Source: DASXRA01 sp036502575 (GTDB taxonomy: Bacteria > Actinomycetota > Actinomycetes > Mycobacteriales > Jatrophihabitantaceae). Taken from it: a stretch of 64,000 nt of DNA. The position numbers and the translations under genes were made by a program. This document shows, one piece after another, positions 1-8,925 of this stretch. The notes under the pieces were generated by a model that did no database searches, was not told the origin of the DNA, and worked only from the letters and a program-made list of their open reading frames with translations. Numbering within the stretch: position 1 is the first letter of the stretch; every line of letters starts with the position of its first letter. The stretch spans positions 62,001 through 126,000 of the forward strand of contig DASXYL010000035.1 in NCBI GenBank assembly GCA_036502575.1, given 5' to 3'.

Positions 1-2528
1 ATCTGGGCGCCGGCGTCCTCGAGCAGCGCGGCGTCGGCGTCCCAGCCGAGGACGGCGTGTTGGTGGCAGTGCGCCTGGGCGACCCCGTGGACGCCGTCGA
101 GGCTCGGCGGCGTCCAGCCCTCGGTAGCGCGCAACTGCTCGGCGAGCGTCTTCGTCGCGGCCTTCACGCGGGCGGCGCGGGGATCGTCGGGAAGCAGCTC
201 CGTGACGTCAGAGCGCAGCACCGCTGTACAGGACGGCTCCAGGCCGACGATTGGGATGCCGTCGTAGGGTGCAAGGGCGTCCAACGATCGGCGCAGCTGG
301 CGTCGGGCGCCGTCCAGCTGGCCAGTCGAGATCCAGGTCAGCCCGCAGCAGACCGCCTTGTCGGTGACGCGCACCGAGTAGCCGGCCGCCTCGAGCACGC
401 GCACCGCCGCCTGACCGACCGCCGGCGTGAAGTGGTCGGTGAACGTGTCGACCCACAGCACCAGCGGTGTTCCCGCGGCGGCTGAATGCTGCGCGAACCA
501 CTGGCGGAACGTCTGCGGCGCGAACTCCGGTAGCGGGCGACGCCGGTCGATGCCGCCGAGGCGCTTGGCCAGGGCGGCCAGGCTGCGGCGCCGCAGGGTC
601 GCGTTGGCCAGCTTCGGGGCCCGGGAGGCGAGTCGCGCCCAGCGCGGCAGCCAGCCGAGCGCGTAGTGCGCGGCCGGACGGGGCCGGCGCCGGTATCGCT
701 GGTAGAGCACCTCGGCCTTGTAGGTGGCCATGTCGATGCCGGTCGGACAATCGCTCGCACATCCCTTGCAGGACAGGCACAAGTCGAGCGACTCCGCGAC
801 CTCATCCGAGCGCCAGCCGTTCACGAGGGATCCGTTGGCCAGCTCCTGCAGCACGCGCGCTCGGCCCCGGGTTGAGTCCTTCTCGTCGCGCGTCGCCAGG
901 TAGGACGGGCACATCACGCCGCCGGAGTCGGCCCGGCACTTGCCCACGCCCACGCAGCGGTGTACAGCCGTACTGAGGTCACCGCCGTCGTGCGGGTACG
1001 CGAAGCCGAGCTTCGTCAGGGGACGGGCCGCCGGTACCCGCAGGTCGGCGTCGAGCGGCGCCGGGCGCACGATCACGCCCGGGTTGAGCAGGTCGTCCGG
1101 ATCGAAGGCGTGCTTGACCGCCGCGAACGTCTCGATGGCCTCCGGTGAGTACATGTAGGGCAGCAGCTCGCCCCGGGCCCGCCCGTCGCCGTGCTCACCC
1201 GACATCGAGCCGCCGTACTTGCCGACCAGGCGAGCGGCGTCCGTGACGAACTCGCGCAGCACCCTTGGTCGATCGCTAAGCGGGAAGTCGATGCGCACGT
1301 GCACGCAGCCGTCCCCGAAGTGCCCGTAGGCCAGGCCATCGACCCCGTGCTGGCGCATCAGCGCCTCGAAGTCACGCAGATACGGGCCCAGGACGGCCGG
1401 CGGGACGGCGGCGTCCTCCCATCCGGGCCAGGCCGGCTCGCCCGCAGGTGTGCGGCTGCCGAGGCCGGCGCCGTCCTCGCGGATGCGCCACAACGCCCGG
1501 GCCGCCGCGCCGGTGACCACGGCCGAGTCGAGGCAGCCGGAGTCGGCGATCAGCTTGCGGGCGGCGGCGATGGCCGCATCCGGTGTCTCGCCGGCCGTCT
1601 CGGCGAAGATCCAGCCCCCACCCCGGGGCAGTTCCGGCACGCTCCCCCGGCGGGCGCGCACCACGTCGGAGAGCCGGGCGTCCAGGCCTTCGAGGGCAAC
1701 GGGACGGTGGGGCAGCAGCGCGGGCACGGCGTCGGCGGCGGTAGCCATGTCGGCGAAGCCCAGCACCGCGAGCGCGGTTGCGCGAGGTGCCGCTACCAGG
1801 CGCACGGTCGCCTGGGTGATCACACCCAGCGTGCCCTCGGTGCCGACCAGGAACTTGGCAAATCCGATACCGTCTGTGCCGTTCTCGGGCAGCAGGTGCT
1901 CGAGCGAGTAGCCGGACACCTGCCGGGTGAAGCGACCGAACTCGGTACGGATCAGGGCCAATCGCTCCCGGACGAGGACGTCCACGGCGGGCGGAACGCC
2001 GTCCACTCGCGAGCCGTCGCCGGCGAGGACGTCCAGCGCGACCACGTTGTCGGCGGTGCGCCCGTAGGCGAGCGCGCGCGAACCACAGGCGTTGTTGCCC
2101 AGCGATCCGCCGATGGTGGCGCGTGCGTGCGTGGACGGATCCGGCCCGAACCGCAGCCCGTGCGGTGCCGCGGCGGCAGTGATGTCGTCGAGGACCGCGC
2201 CCGGTTCGACCACGGCCGTGCGGGCCTCGGCGTCGATCGAGACGACGCGATTGAGGTGACGCGAGAAGTCGAGCACCAGGCCGGACCCGACCGCGTTGCC
2301 CGCGATCGAGGTACCGCCACCGCGCGAGGTCAGCGACACGCCGAGGGAGCGGCACACGTCCAGGGCGGCCGCGACCTCGTCGGCGTGCCGTGGGAACGCC
2401 ACGGCGGCCGGCACGACCCGGTAGTTGGAGGCGTCCGACGAGTACTCGGCCCGCCGGCGCGTCGAGACGTCCACCTCACCGACGCCGGCTCGGCGCAAGG
2501 CGTCCGCGAGTTCGGTCACGCCCGCCAT
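1..2528 (-). CDS. FAD-linked oxidase with C-terminal Fe-S/CCG module (D-2-hydroxyglutarate or D-lactate dehydrogenase type), 3' end cut by window edge
   Basis: The first 842 codons are present; the C-terminus lies beyond position 1. The order is an N-terminal FAD_binding_4 domain with a glycine-rich flavin loop (SRGGGTSIAGNA, about residues 63-75), an FAD-oxidase C-terminal domain, then ferredoxin-like cysteines C525, C531 and C540 followed by a classical C584xxC587xxC590xxxC594P cluster, and a CCG motif at 727-729. This architecture matches YdiJ-type D-2-hydroxyglutarate dehydrogenases and long D-lactate dehydrogenases, which oxidise a D-2-hydroxyacid and pass electrons through flavin and Fe-S to the respiratory chain. 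The ATG at 2528 follows the stop of the upstream gene by 9 bp, so the two are probably co-transcribed. The substrate cannot be settled from sequence. Cysteine positions are in one continuous frame, so I see no frameshift. Confidence 0.88.
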   Translation of the reverse strand, partial: MAGVTELADALRRAGVGEVDVSTRRRAEYSSDASNYRVVPAAVAFPRHADEVAAALDVCRSLGVSLTSRGGGTSIAGNAVGSGLVLDFSRHLNRVVSIDAEARTAVVEPGAVLDDITAAAAPHGLRFGPDPSTHARATIGGSLGNNACGSRALAYGRTADNVVALDVLAGDGSRVDGVPPAVDVLVRERLALIRTEFGRFTRQVSGYSLEHLLPENGTDGIGFAKFLVGTEGTLGVITQATVRLVAAPRATALAVLGFADMATAADAVPALLPHRPVALEGLDARLSDVVRARRGSVPELPRGGGWIFAETAGETPDAAIAAARKLIADSGCLDSAVVTGAAARALWRIREDGAGLGSRTPAGEPAWPGWEDAAVPPAVLGPYLRDFEALMRQHGVDGLAYGHFGDGCVHVRIDFPLSDRPRVLREFVTDAARLVGKYGGSMSGEHGDGRARGELLPYMYSPEAIETFAAVKHAFDPDDLLNPGVIVRPAPLDADLRVPAARPLTKLGFAYPHDGGDLSTAVHRCVGVGKCRADSGGVMCPSYLATRDEKDSTRGRARVLQELANGSLVNGWRSDEVAESLDLCLSCKGCASDCPTGIDMATYKAEVLYQRYRRRPRPAAHYALGWLPRWARLASRAPKLANATLRRRSLAALAKRLGGIDRRRPLPEFAPQTFRQWFAQHSAAAGTPLVLWVDTFTDHFTPAVGQAAVRVLEAAGYSVRVTDKAVCCGLTWISTGQLDGARRQLRRSLDALAPYDGIPIVGLEPSCTAVLRSDVTELLPDDPRAARVKAATKTLAEQLRATEGWTPPSLDGVHGVAQAHCHQHAVLGWDADAALLEDAGAQ

Positions 2529-2537
2529 TGTCCGTGC

Positions 2538-3878
2538 CTAGGAAGGGCGGTAATCGCGCGGGTGCGTGGCCTTCATCGTCACCGACACGTTGTGCTGGTT
2601 GAAGCCCTTGAAGCCGCCGCGGCGGGCCAGGTTCTCCAGGTGCGAGCCGGCGCCGCCGACGGTGGCCAGTTCCTCGGCCCGCTCGGCGCTCAGGTGCCCG
2701 GCGGCGACCAGCGGCGCGAGACGCTCGCGGGGCACCGTCCACAGCTCGGCCTCGGTGAACGCCTGCCGCAGATGCGCGAAGTCCGAGAACGGGTTCATGC
2801 TCGCGTAACCCCGCTCGGCGAGCTGGTAGCGCAGGCCGTCGAACTCGAACTGGCCCTCCAGGTGGTGCATGCCGGCGCCGAGCAGCGACTCGCCGTGCAG
2901 CGCGCACCACATGCCGACCGTGCCGTACGCGTCGCCGCCGGAGAGCTCGGCGAGCTCGACCTGGGAGAAGTCGAGCTGGACCTCGTCCGGAGTCAGGTCG
3001 ACGTCGGCGAAGATCACGCCGCCGCTGCCGGGATGTTCGAGCACCTGCGCACCCCAGCCGGCCTCGTCGCCCGCATAGAAACGCTCGCGCAGCCCGAAGC
3101 CGAGCGCCTGCAGGAACCGGATCAGGCCGTTGAACGCGGGACGCGACGAGCGAAACGTGTGGTGGTCGTTGTTGCCCCAGCCGAGGCCGAGACGGTCCTG
3201 CCGCGCGTGCTGCATCGTGCCGGCCGCGTTCGAGCGCTGCCAGTACGTGCGCTCGATCTCGAGGAAATAGGCAGCGGCCAGCTCCGGCCCAGCCAACGAA
3301 ACCGCCTTGCGGGCAAAGGCGATCTGCGCCTCAACCCCGTTCTCGCCGGCCAGCGCACGCGGCCGTTCGGCGAGCAGCCGCTCGGCCTCGGCCGCGTCGG
3401 CGGCCTGCCCGACGGTGAACTGCTGCGGGGTTACGCCGGCCGACCAGGACCGCCGCTCGACGCCGCCGACCTCGACGTCGTTCTCGTCCATCACGACCGC
3501 GCGGCGATACCCCGAGCGTCGCGACCCCTCGACCGCACGGGTCGAGCGCTGCGCGTGCGCGAACGCCGCCGCGTCGTCGACGCGCAGGTCGATGCGGTAC
3601 CCCTCGGCGATCACGACCGCCGGCAGCTGAGCGCCCGGATGCCGCCAGACGCCGGGCGTAGTGGCGTGCCCGTCCACGTAGCCGACCTCGCGCAGCTCGT
3701 CGGCGAACACCGGGCCGCCGACGACGTCCAGCCAGTCCTGGACGCGCGTCGAGGTCCGTGGCCCCAGATCGGCGGACAGGCAGGCGAAGCGCGGGCTCTT
3801 GGCCATCGCGTCGCCCACGATTCGGTCGACGAGTGCCTCGGCGTCGGGGTGCAGCATCCAGTCGAAGTCGGCGGTCAT
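2538..3878 (-). CDS. Conserved hypothetical protein, possible VOC/DUF1338-like metalloenzyme
   Basis: A 446-residue soluble protein that I do not recognise with certainty. It has a His-His pair followed by TFR (H239-H240) and a second HHLEG motif (H338-H339, E341), the kind of spaced His/Glu set used as metal ligands in vicinal-oxygen-chelate folds; the DHxxFR-like stretch recalls DUF1338 proteins. No signal peptide or membrane segment is seen. It lies directly upstream of the FAD/Fe-S dehydrogenase (9-bp gap) and is divergent from a LysR gene, so it probably makes or consumes the hydroxyacid handled by its neighbour; that link is inference. The start is chosen at ATG 3878, immediately after GGAGGG; an in-frame TTG at 3914 falls inside a likely -10 element (TACTTT on the minus strand, 3913-3918). 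It lacks the HglS motifs known from the lysine-catabolic 2-oxoadipate enzyme. Confidence 0.7.
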   Translation of the reverse strand: MTADFDWMLHPDAEALVDRIVGDAMAKSPRFACLSADLGPRTSTRVQDWLDVVGGPVFADELREVGYVDGHATTPGVWRHPGAQLPAVVIAEGYRIDLRVDDAAAFAHAQRSTRAVEGSRRSGYRRAVVMDENDVEVGGVERRSWSAGVTPQQFTVGQAADAAEAERLLAERPRALAGENGVEAQIAFARKAVSLAGPELAAAYFLEIERTYWQRSNAAGTMQHARQDRLGLGWGNNDHHTFRSSRPAFNGLIRFLQALGFGLRERFYAGDEAGWGAQVLEHPGSGGVIFADVDLTPDEVQLDFSQVELAELSGGDAYGTVGMWCALHGESLLGAGMHHLEGQFEFDGLRYQLAERGYASMNPFSDFAHLRQAFTEAELWTVPRERLAPLVAAGHLSAERAEELATVGGAGSHLENLARRGGFKGFNQHNVSVTMKATHPRDYRPS

Positions 3879-3959
3879 CCCTCCATGGTCGCGTTCGGAC
3901 CGGGTCGAAAGCAAAGTAAGCAGCCTGAATCTTTGTTGGGTTGAGCATAAGCTGTGCTG
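3879..3959. promoter_or_regulatory. Divergent promoter/operator region for LysR and its target
   Basis: The 81-bp divergent gap holds a plus-strand TAAGCT at 3948-3953, six bases before the LysR ATG (leaderless layout), and a minus-strand TACTTT at 3913-3918 for the opposite gene. A 5-bp inverted repeat CAAAG/CTTTG (3912-3916 and 3931-3935) separates them, in the usual place for a LysR-type (T-N11-A) operator. The binding-site assignment is inference. Confidence 0.45.
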
Positions 3960-4856
3960 ATGCTAGATCCCAGCCAGCTCCGCACTCTGCGCACGGTCGT
4001 GGCGCACGGCTCGTTCGCCGGTGCTGCCGCCGAGCTGCGCTACACGCCGTCGGCGATCTCGCAACAGATCGCGGCCCTGGAGCGGTCGACGGGCATCGTG
4101 TTGTTCGAACGTGGCCCCAAGTTCGTCTCACCCACCCCGGCTGCGCTCGAGCTGGCCTCCCGAGCCGGCGACCTGCTCACCGGCCTCGACGCGTTGGAGC
4201 GCGACGTCGCGGCGCTCGCCCGGGGCGAGGCCGGCGGGCTGCGCATCGGCAGCTTCCCGACGGCCGGGGCGCGCATCCTGCCGGCGGCGCTCGCCCAGCT
4301 GACTCGACAGCGCCCGGACGTCGACCTGCACCTGGACGAGGGCGAACTCGACACGTTGCTGCCCGCACTCACCGAGGGCGAGCTCGACCTCGCCATCGCC
4401 TACCGCTACGACCTGGTGCCGACGTCGTGGCCGGCCTCGCTCGTCGAGCACCCGCTGATCGCAGAACCGCTGCGCGTTCTGCTGCCTCGACGGCATCGCG
4501 CCTCGGCCGAACCGGTGCGGCTGAGCGTCCTGCGCGACGAGCGGTGGGTGGCCGCGCTCGCCGGTACGCCCGGTGCGGTCAACCTGGAGCGGCTGTGTGC
4601 GAGCGCGCGCTTCACCCCGAACGTGACGTTCCGCAGCAACGACTACGCCGTGGTGCAGGGCTTGGTGGCCGCCGGGCTGGGCGTCGCCATCGTGCCCGGC
4701 CTGGCCGTCAGCCCGCCGACCCGGATCGGTGTCTTCCCCATCGCCGGCCGGGCGCCCCAGCGCCGGATCGTGGCACTGCACCGGCGTGGCAACGCCAACC
4801 CGCTGCTTGCCCCGACGCTGGCCGCGCTGCGCGACGCCAGCCGCGCGTTGCGCTGA
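3960..4856 (+). CDS. LysR-family transcriptional regulator
   Basis: 298 residues, normal for the family. The N-terminal winged helix-turn-helix spans about residues 1-60 (GSFAGAAAEL...SAISQQIAALE), followed by a LysR substrate-binding domain (about 90-295) of type-2 periplasmic-binding fold. The start at ATG 3960 is supported by TAAGCT six bases upstream; a GTG two codons earlier is in frame but would overlap that spacing. It is divergent from the hypothetical/FAD-dehydrogenase pair, the classical arrangement for a LysR activator of its neighbours, responding to a pathway metabolite. The effector is unknown. Confidence 0.9.
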   Translation: MLDPSQLRTLRTVVAHGSFAGAAAELRYTPSAISQQIAALERSTGIVLFERGPKFVSPTPAALELASRAGDLLTGLDALERDVAALARGEAGGLRIGSFPTAGARILPAALAQLTRQRPDVDLHLDEGELDTLLPALTEGELDLAIAYRYDLVPTSWPASLVEHPLIAEPLRVLLPRRHRASAEPVRLSVLRDERWVAALAGTPGAVNLERLCASARFTPNVTFRSNDYAVVQGLVAAGLGVAIVPGLAVSPPTRIGVFPIAGRAPQRRIVALHRRGNANPLLAPTLAALRDASRALR

Positions 4857-4861
4857 ACGGC

Positions 4862-4903
4862 CAGCGCACGCCCCGCGGCTCCGGTCAGCGCACGCCCCGC
4901 GGC
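4862..4903. repeat. 18-bp perfect direct repeat, two copies 24 bp apart
   Basis: CAGCGCACGCCCCGCGGC occurs at 4862-4879 and again at 4886-4903. The second copy covers the last codons and stop of alkB; the first lies in the convergent gap after LysR. This looks like a local tandem duplication. Confidence 0.8.
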
Positions 4904-5517
4904 CGGAACTGGACGCTGATTCGTGGGCCCACCTCGCGGGCCGTCTTGGGGATGGCGTGCTCCCAGGTGCGTTGGCAGCTGCCGCCCATCACGAGCAGGT
5001 CGCCGTGACTGACGTCGAAGCGCAGGCTCGGCGCCCCACCACCGCGGGGACGCAGCCGCAGCGCCCGCGGCGAACCCAGCGAGACGATGGCCACCATCGT
5101 GTCCTGCCGGTTGCCGCGACCGATGCGGTCGCCGTGCCAGGCCACGCTGTCGGCGCCGTCGCGATACAGACACAGCCCCGCCGTCCGGAACGGCTCGCCC
5201 AACTCGGCCCCGTAGTGGGCATCGAGCACGCGCTTGGCCTCGTCGAGCACCGGGTCGGGCAACGGGTCATCCTCGTCGTAGAAGCTGAGCAACCTCGGAA
5301 CGTCGACCACCCGCTCGTACATCGGCCGCCGCTCGGCCCGCCACGGGACGGTGTGCAGCAGCCGATCGAACAGCACATCGGCGCCGCCGATCCAGCCCGG
5401 CCGAACGTCCACCCACGCGCCGCGCGTCAGCACGGTGCGACGTACCGAGGAGGCCAGCGGCCCCGGACGAACCTCGTTGCCCACATCCAGCAGCGATCCC
5501 TGAAACGCACCGCTCAT
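4885..5517 (-). CDS. alkB: AlkB-type 2-oxoglutarate/Fe(II)-dependent DNA repair dioxygenase
   Basis: 210 residues. AlkB enzymes reverse 1-methyladenine and 3-methylcytosine in DNA by oxidative demethylation. The Fe(II) triad is visible as H128xD130 (WHGD) and distal H187 (WEHAIPK), and the 2-oxoglutarate/substrate arginines as R199 and R205 (RISVQFR). The N-terminal 60 residues contain the nucleotide-recognition lid region. It is monocistronic, convergent with LysR and behind a strong hairpin that separates it from the MFS gene upstream. No LexA-type box was evident in the short upstream gap. Confidence 0.93.
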   Translation of the reverse strand: MSGAFQGSLLDVGNEVRPGPLASSVRRTVLTRGAWVDVRPGWIGGADVLFDRLLHTVPWRAERRPMYERVVDVPRLLSFYDEDDPLPDPVLDEAKRVLDAHYGAELGEPFRTAGLCLYRDGADSVAWHGDRIGRGNRQDTMVAIVSLGSPRALRLRPRGGGAPSLRFDVSHGDLLVMGGSCQRTWEHAIPKTAREVGPRISVQFRPRGVR

Positions 5518-5566
5518 GCCGGCAAGCCTACCCCACGATCAAACACATGTTCGAGGTCTGCGCCCT

Positions 5567-5622
5567 CCAGATCGGGGGTTGGTTGACACCGCATACGGTG
5601 GCGAACCAACCCCGATCTTGGA
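5567..5622. terminator. Long nested hairpin between MFS gene and alkB
   Basis: Arms 5567-5584 and 5604-5622 pair almost fully (GATCGGGGTTGGTT and its complement, with one bulge), and inside them CACCG-CATA-CGGTG adds a second stem. There is no T-run. It follows the MFS stop codon on the minus strand, so it probably acts as its terminator or mRNA 3' stabiliser. Confidence 0.6.
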
Positions 5623-5643
5623 GAGGGGCCCTTCTCGGTCGGC

Positions 5644-7080
5644 TCAGGCTGGTTCGAGTGCGGGCACCACGGCCGGCGCCTGATCTGTGCGGGCGGGACG
5701 CCGGACCAGGACCGCGGTGGTGGGCACCGCGACCAGTGCGACCAGCCCGCACACCCAGAACGCCCAGTGGAAGCCGCCGGTCAGGGCCACGTTCGCGGAC
5801 TTACCGTCGGCGGTGAGCGTCTTGACCCGCGTAGCGGCCACAGTCGAGGAGATCGCAACGCCGATGGCTCCGCCCAGTTGCTGCGTGGTGTTCAGCAGTC
5901 CCGAGGCCAGCCCGGCTTCGCGTTCGGCCACCCCCTGCAGCCCGGCGATCGAGATCGGGATGAACCCGAACGCGGTCCCGGCTCCGACCACGACGAACGG
6001 CGCGGCCAGGTCGAGCCAGAAGCTGGCATGCACCGGTGCCTGAGCCGTCCACAGCACGCCGCCGCCGATCATGCCCATGCCCATGATCAGGACCGGGCCG
6101 GCGCCGATGCGGGTGACCAGCGTCTGCGAGAGCCCCGCGAGCGCGACCGAGGTCAGCGACGCCACGAGCCACGCCGCGCCGGTCTGCAGCGCCGAGTAGC
6201 CGAGCACCTGCTGCATGTAGAGCGTTCCGACGAAGATGAAGGCGAAGAAGCTGCCTCCCATCAGCAGGCCGGCGACGTTCGCCCCGGCGAGCGCCCGGGA
6301 CCGGAAGATCCGCAGCGGCATCAGCGGCGCCTCGGCGCGGGCTTCGATCACCAGGAACGCGATCACCAGGGCCGCCGCGGCGGCGAGCAACGCGACTGTG
6401 GACGTCGCCGACCAGCCCACCTCCGGGGCCTTCGACAGCGCGTACACCAGCACGACCAGCCCGGCGGTCACCGTGAGCCCACCGAGCGCGTCGAAACGTC
6501 GCCGCACCCCCTCCAGGCGGCTCTCCGGAACAACCCGCGGCGCCAACGCCAACGCCACCGCGCCCACCGGAACGTTCAGGTAGAAGATGTACTCCCAGCC
6601 GGCGAAGCGGGTCAGCAGGCCACCGGCGAGCAGTCCGACCGAGCCGCCGACCGCACCGATCGCGCCCCACAACCCCAACGCCTTGTTGCGCTCGGTGCCC
6701 TCGGGGAACATGTTCATCACGATCGACAACGCGGCCGGCACGACGATCGCCGCGCCGAGCCCCTGCAGGCCCCGCATCGCGATCAGGAACCCGCTGGTCG
6801 ACGCCAGCGCAGCACCCAGCGACGCCACCGTGAACACCCCGAGGCCCAGCATCAGGATCCGGCGCCGCCCGAGCAGATCCGCGGCCCGCCCACCCAGCAA
6901 CAAGAACCCGCCGAACGTCAACCCGTAGGCGGTAACCACCCACTGCAGGTTCGACTCCGAGAAGTGCAACGCGTTACCGATCGTCGGCAAGGCGACGTTC
7001 ACGATCGTCAGGTCGACGATCGTCATGAAGAACGCGACCGCCAGCACGGCGAATGCGCGCCAACGATGAACCGTAGTCAT
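5644..7080 (-). CDS. MFS transporter, DHA2 (14-TM) drug:H+ antiporter type
   Basis: 478 residues of strongly hydrophobic sequence compatible with 14 transmembrane helices. The antiporter motif A is seen in the loop after helix 2 (GGRAADLLGRRR) and a motif C-like glycine-rich segment GAVGGSVGLLAGG follows helix 5. The family exports drugs, dyes or secondary metabolites using the proton gradient (QacA/EmrB type). Start ATG 7080 has GGAGG six bases upstream; a GTG one codon earlier is less well placed. No adjacent TetR gene is present, so its control is unclear. The substrate cannot be predicted. Confidence 0.92.
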   Translation of the reverse strand: MTTVHRWRAFAVLAVAFFMTIVDLTIVNVALPTIGNALHFSESNLQWVVTAYGLTFGGFLLLGGRAADLLGRRRILMLGLGVFTVASLGAALASTSGFLIAMRGLQGLGAAIVVPAALSIVMNMFPEGTERNKALGLWGAIGAVGGSVGLLAGGLLTRFAGWEYIFYLNVPVGAVALALAPRVVPESRLEGVRRRFDALGGLTVTAGLVVLVYALSKAPEVGWSATSTVALLAAAAALVIAFLVIEARAEAPLMPLRIFRSRALAGANVAGLLMGGSFFAFIFVGTLYMQQVLGYSALQTGAAWLVASLTSVALAGLSQTLVTRIGAGPVLIMGMGMIGGGVLWTAQAPVHASFWLDLAAPFVVVGAGTAFGFIPISIAGLQGVAEREAGLASGLLNTTQQLGGAIGVAISSTVAATRVKTLTADGKSANVALTGGFHWAFWVCGLVALVAVPTTAVLVRRPARTDQAPAVVPALEPA

Positions 7081-7147
7081 CACTAGCCTCCGTCATTGCA
7101 ATCGGCGACCAATTCGCCGTTCACAAGTACTGATCCCGGAGGACGGG

Positions 7148-7747
7148 CTAACTCATCGCGCCGGGCGAGATGTGGCTGCAGATCGCGGGATCCCGGCCTA
7201 GAAGCGCGACGAGCTGATCGCTGGGGCCGGCCGCGGGCGGGAGCGGCACGGGCGGCGCGAACAGCCGGTGGTGACGGGCATCGGCGACGAGCACCGGGCA
7301 GAGGCCCAGCAGATCACTCGCCAATTCGTTCGGGATGGGACGGCTTTCCTGGATGGCCCGCGAGATGTCCCATCCGTGCACCGCTATCTCGAGGGCTCCC
7401 GTCCTGGCAATCACGCCCAGCGCCAGTGGACAGCCGCCGGCGATCACCACCCGCTGCGTCACCGGGCGGCTGAAGGCGGCGACGAGTCGCGTCGCCCGTG
7501 CACGGAACAGGTCAAGGGGGTCGGTTGCCGGCGGAGCGGTCGCGGTTGGGCCGGCGAGGCACTCGTGGAGCAGGTCCAGCGACTCGTTGACGTGCTGCAG
7601 CAGCGTGCGGAGATCCCAGCCGGCGCAGGGCGTCGGAGCGCCCAGCCCGTCAGCCGTGACGCCCGGCACGGTGCCCAACGCGTAGCTGATCGCCCGCTCG
7701 AGCAGACCGAACGCGGCCCCCGGCGCGACGCCGTCCATCCGAGTCAT
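7148..7747 (-). CDS. TIGR03086-type metal-binding protein (mycothiol maleylpyruvate isomerase/DinB-like fold)
   Basis: 199 residues. The N-terminal APTPCAGWDLRTLLQHV stretch and internal HGWDI are hallmarks of the actinobacterial MDMPI/DinB_2 four-helix family, which uses three His to bind a metal and often works with mycothiol. The gene starts 4 bp after the ECF sigma-factor stop and is probably translationally coupled to it. mshB elsewhere in the window shows that mycothiol is made. The specific reaction is unknown. Confidence 0.82.
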   Translation of the reverse strand: MTRMDGVAPGAAFGLLERAISYALGTVPGVTADGLGAPTPCAGWDLRTLLQHVNESLDLLHECLAGPTATAPPATDPLDLFRARATRLVAAFSRPVTQRVVIAGGCPLALGVIARTGALEIAVHGWDISRAIQESRPIPNELASDLLGLCPVLVADARHHRLFAPPVPLPPAAGPSDQLVALLGRDPAICSHISPGAMS

Positions 7748-7750
7748 GAG

Positions 7751-8746
7751 TCACGCTCGCTGATCTCGCGCCGGCGAGGTGGCAGCGGGAAGCATCGCCG
7801 GTAGGTCGAACAGCGGGAACAACTCGGCATCGAAGAACACGACGATGCGGCTGACCTGGCTGTCGGTCACCTCGAGGACGTGGATGGCCCGCGCCTCGTA
7901 AATCCCGCCGTCGGCGATCTCGTACTCGGCCACGGCCAACTGGCCGTTGGCGCGCGTCGGGATCAACCGCAACTGACCGGGCGACCGCAGAACCCGCGAG
8001 CCGAGGAAGCCGGTGACCACATCGCGGCCGCTGAACCAGGTCGGCGTCGGCGGCATCTCCAACGCAACGGTCTCCAAGAGCACCCGTTGCAGCTCCGCGA
8101 CGTCGGCGTTCTCGAACGCGGCCACGTAGCGGTCGAGCAGGGCGCGGGCATCCGCCTCGATCGGCTCGGTCGTCGTCTCCTCGGCCGGGGCCGCCTCCAG
8201 CAGCGCGGCGCGGGCCCGCTGCAGGATGCTGTTGACCGCTGCGGTGCTCGTGTCGAGGACTTCGGCCACCTCGGCCGCCGGCAACCCGATGACCTCGCGC
8301 AGGATCAGCACGGCTCGCTGACGCGGCGGTAGGTGCTGCAGGGTCGCGACGAATGCGAGCCGGATGCTGCCGCGCAGCCCGACCACCGTGGCGGGATCGG
8401 GGTCCACCAGCCGGTCCGGAACCGGCTCCAGCCACGCGATGTCGGTACGTGACGGCGCGAGCGAATAGGCCGGGTCCTCAGACGGGCCGCCGAGGTCAGA
8501 GGGCAACGGTCGCCGAGCTCGCTGTTCGATCGCGCGCAAGGAAGCATTGGTGGCTATCCGATACAGCCAACTCCGCAGCGACGATCGGCCCTCGAAACCG
8601 TCATAGGACCGCCACGCCCGCAGGAGCGTCTCCTGCACGGCATCCTCGGCCTCGTGCACCGAACCCAGCATCCGGTAGCAGTGCGCCAACAGCTCACGCC
8701 GGTAGGGCTCGACCAACTGCGAGAACTCTTCGTTGCCGATCGACAT
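7751..8746 (-). CDS. ECF RNA polymerase sigma factor with C-terminal SnoaL-like domain (SigG/SigJ type)
   Basis: 331 residues: sigma-2 region (about 10-80, including CYRMLGSVHEAEDAVQETLLRAW), sigma-4 region (about 135-190, LPPRQRAVLILREV...), then a SnoaL/NTF2-like domain (about 205-320) ending in VVFFDAELFPLF. In this class the C-terminal domain replaces a separate anti-sigma factor and modulates activity. GAGGAG precedes the paired ATGs; the second ATG (8746) has the better spacing. It is divergent from a frameshifted SDR and co-transcribed with the MDMPI-like gene. No anti-sigma gene is adjacent, as expected for the fused type. Confidence 0.9.
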   Translation of the reverse strand: MSIGNEEFSQLVEPYRRELLAHCYRMLGSVHEAEDAVQETLLRAWRSYDGFEGRSSLRSWLYRIATNASLRAIEQRARRPLPSDLGGPSEDPAYSLAPSRTDIAWLEPVPDRLVDPDPATVVGLRGSIRLAFVATLQHLPPRQRAVLILREVIGLPAAEVAEVLDTSTAAVNSILQRARAALLEAAPAEETTTEPIEADARALLDRYVAAFENADVAELQRVLLETVALEMPPTPTWFSGRDVVTGFLGSRVLRSPGQLRLIPTRANGQLAVAEYEIADGGIYEARAIHVLEVTDSQVSRIVVFFDAELFPLFDLPAMLPAATSPARDQRA

Positions 8747-8925
8747 CATCGCTCCTCGACTGGACTCACAGATTTAGATCCGCCGTCCCCCCGCGACTCA
8801 TCGCACGATCATCGACGACTTTGCCGCCGTCCCGCCTTCGCCGCGGTGTCGTGGCCCGCGACGAGTTCCCGGTCGGCGCCGGATCTCTACGTCGAAACCA
8901 TCAGACGCGAGGAAAGAGGTTGATC

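Noticed and set aside
2538..3878. Assignment as HglS (2-oxoadipate to D-2-hydroxyglutarate)
   Set aside because: The HglS motifs (VHSTAFR, HINHLTPR, FGEIEQRG as recalled) are absent; only a vague DHxxFR likeness remains.
1191..3944. A 917-codon open frame on the plus strand, antisense to the dehydrogenase and hypothetical genes
   Set aside because: It is rich in Arg, Gly and Ala with no domain, and is the usual by-product of high-GC codon use opposite two well-supported genes.
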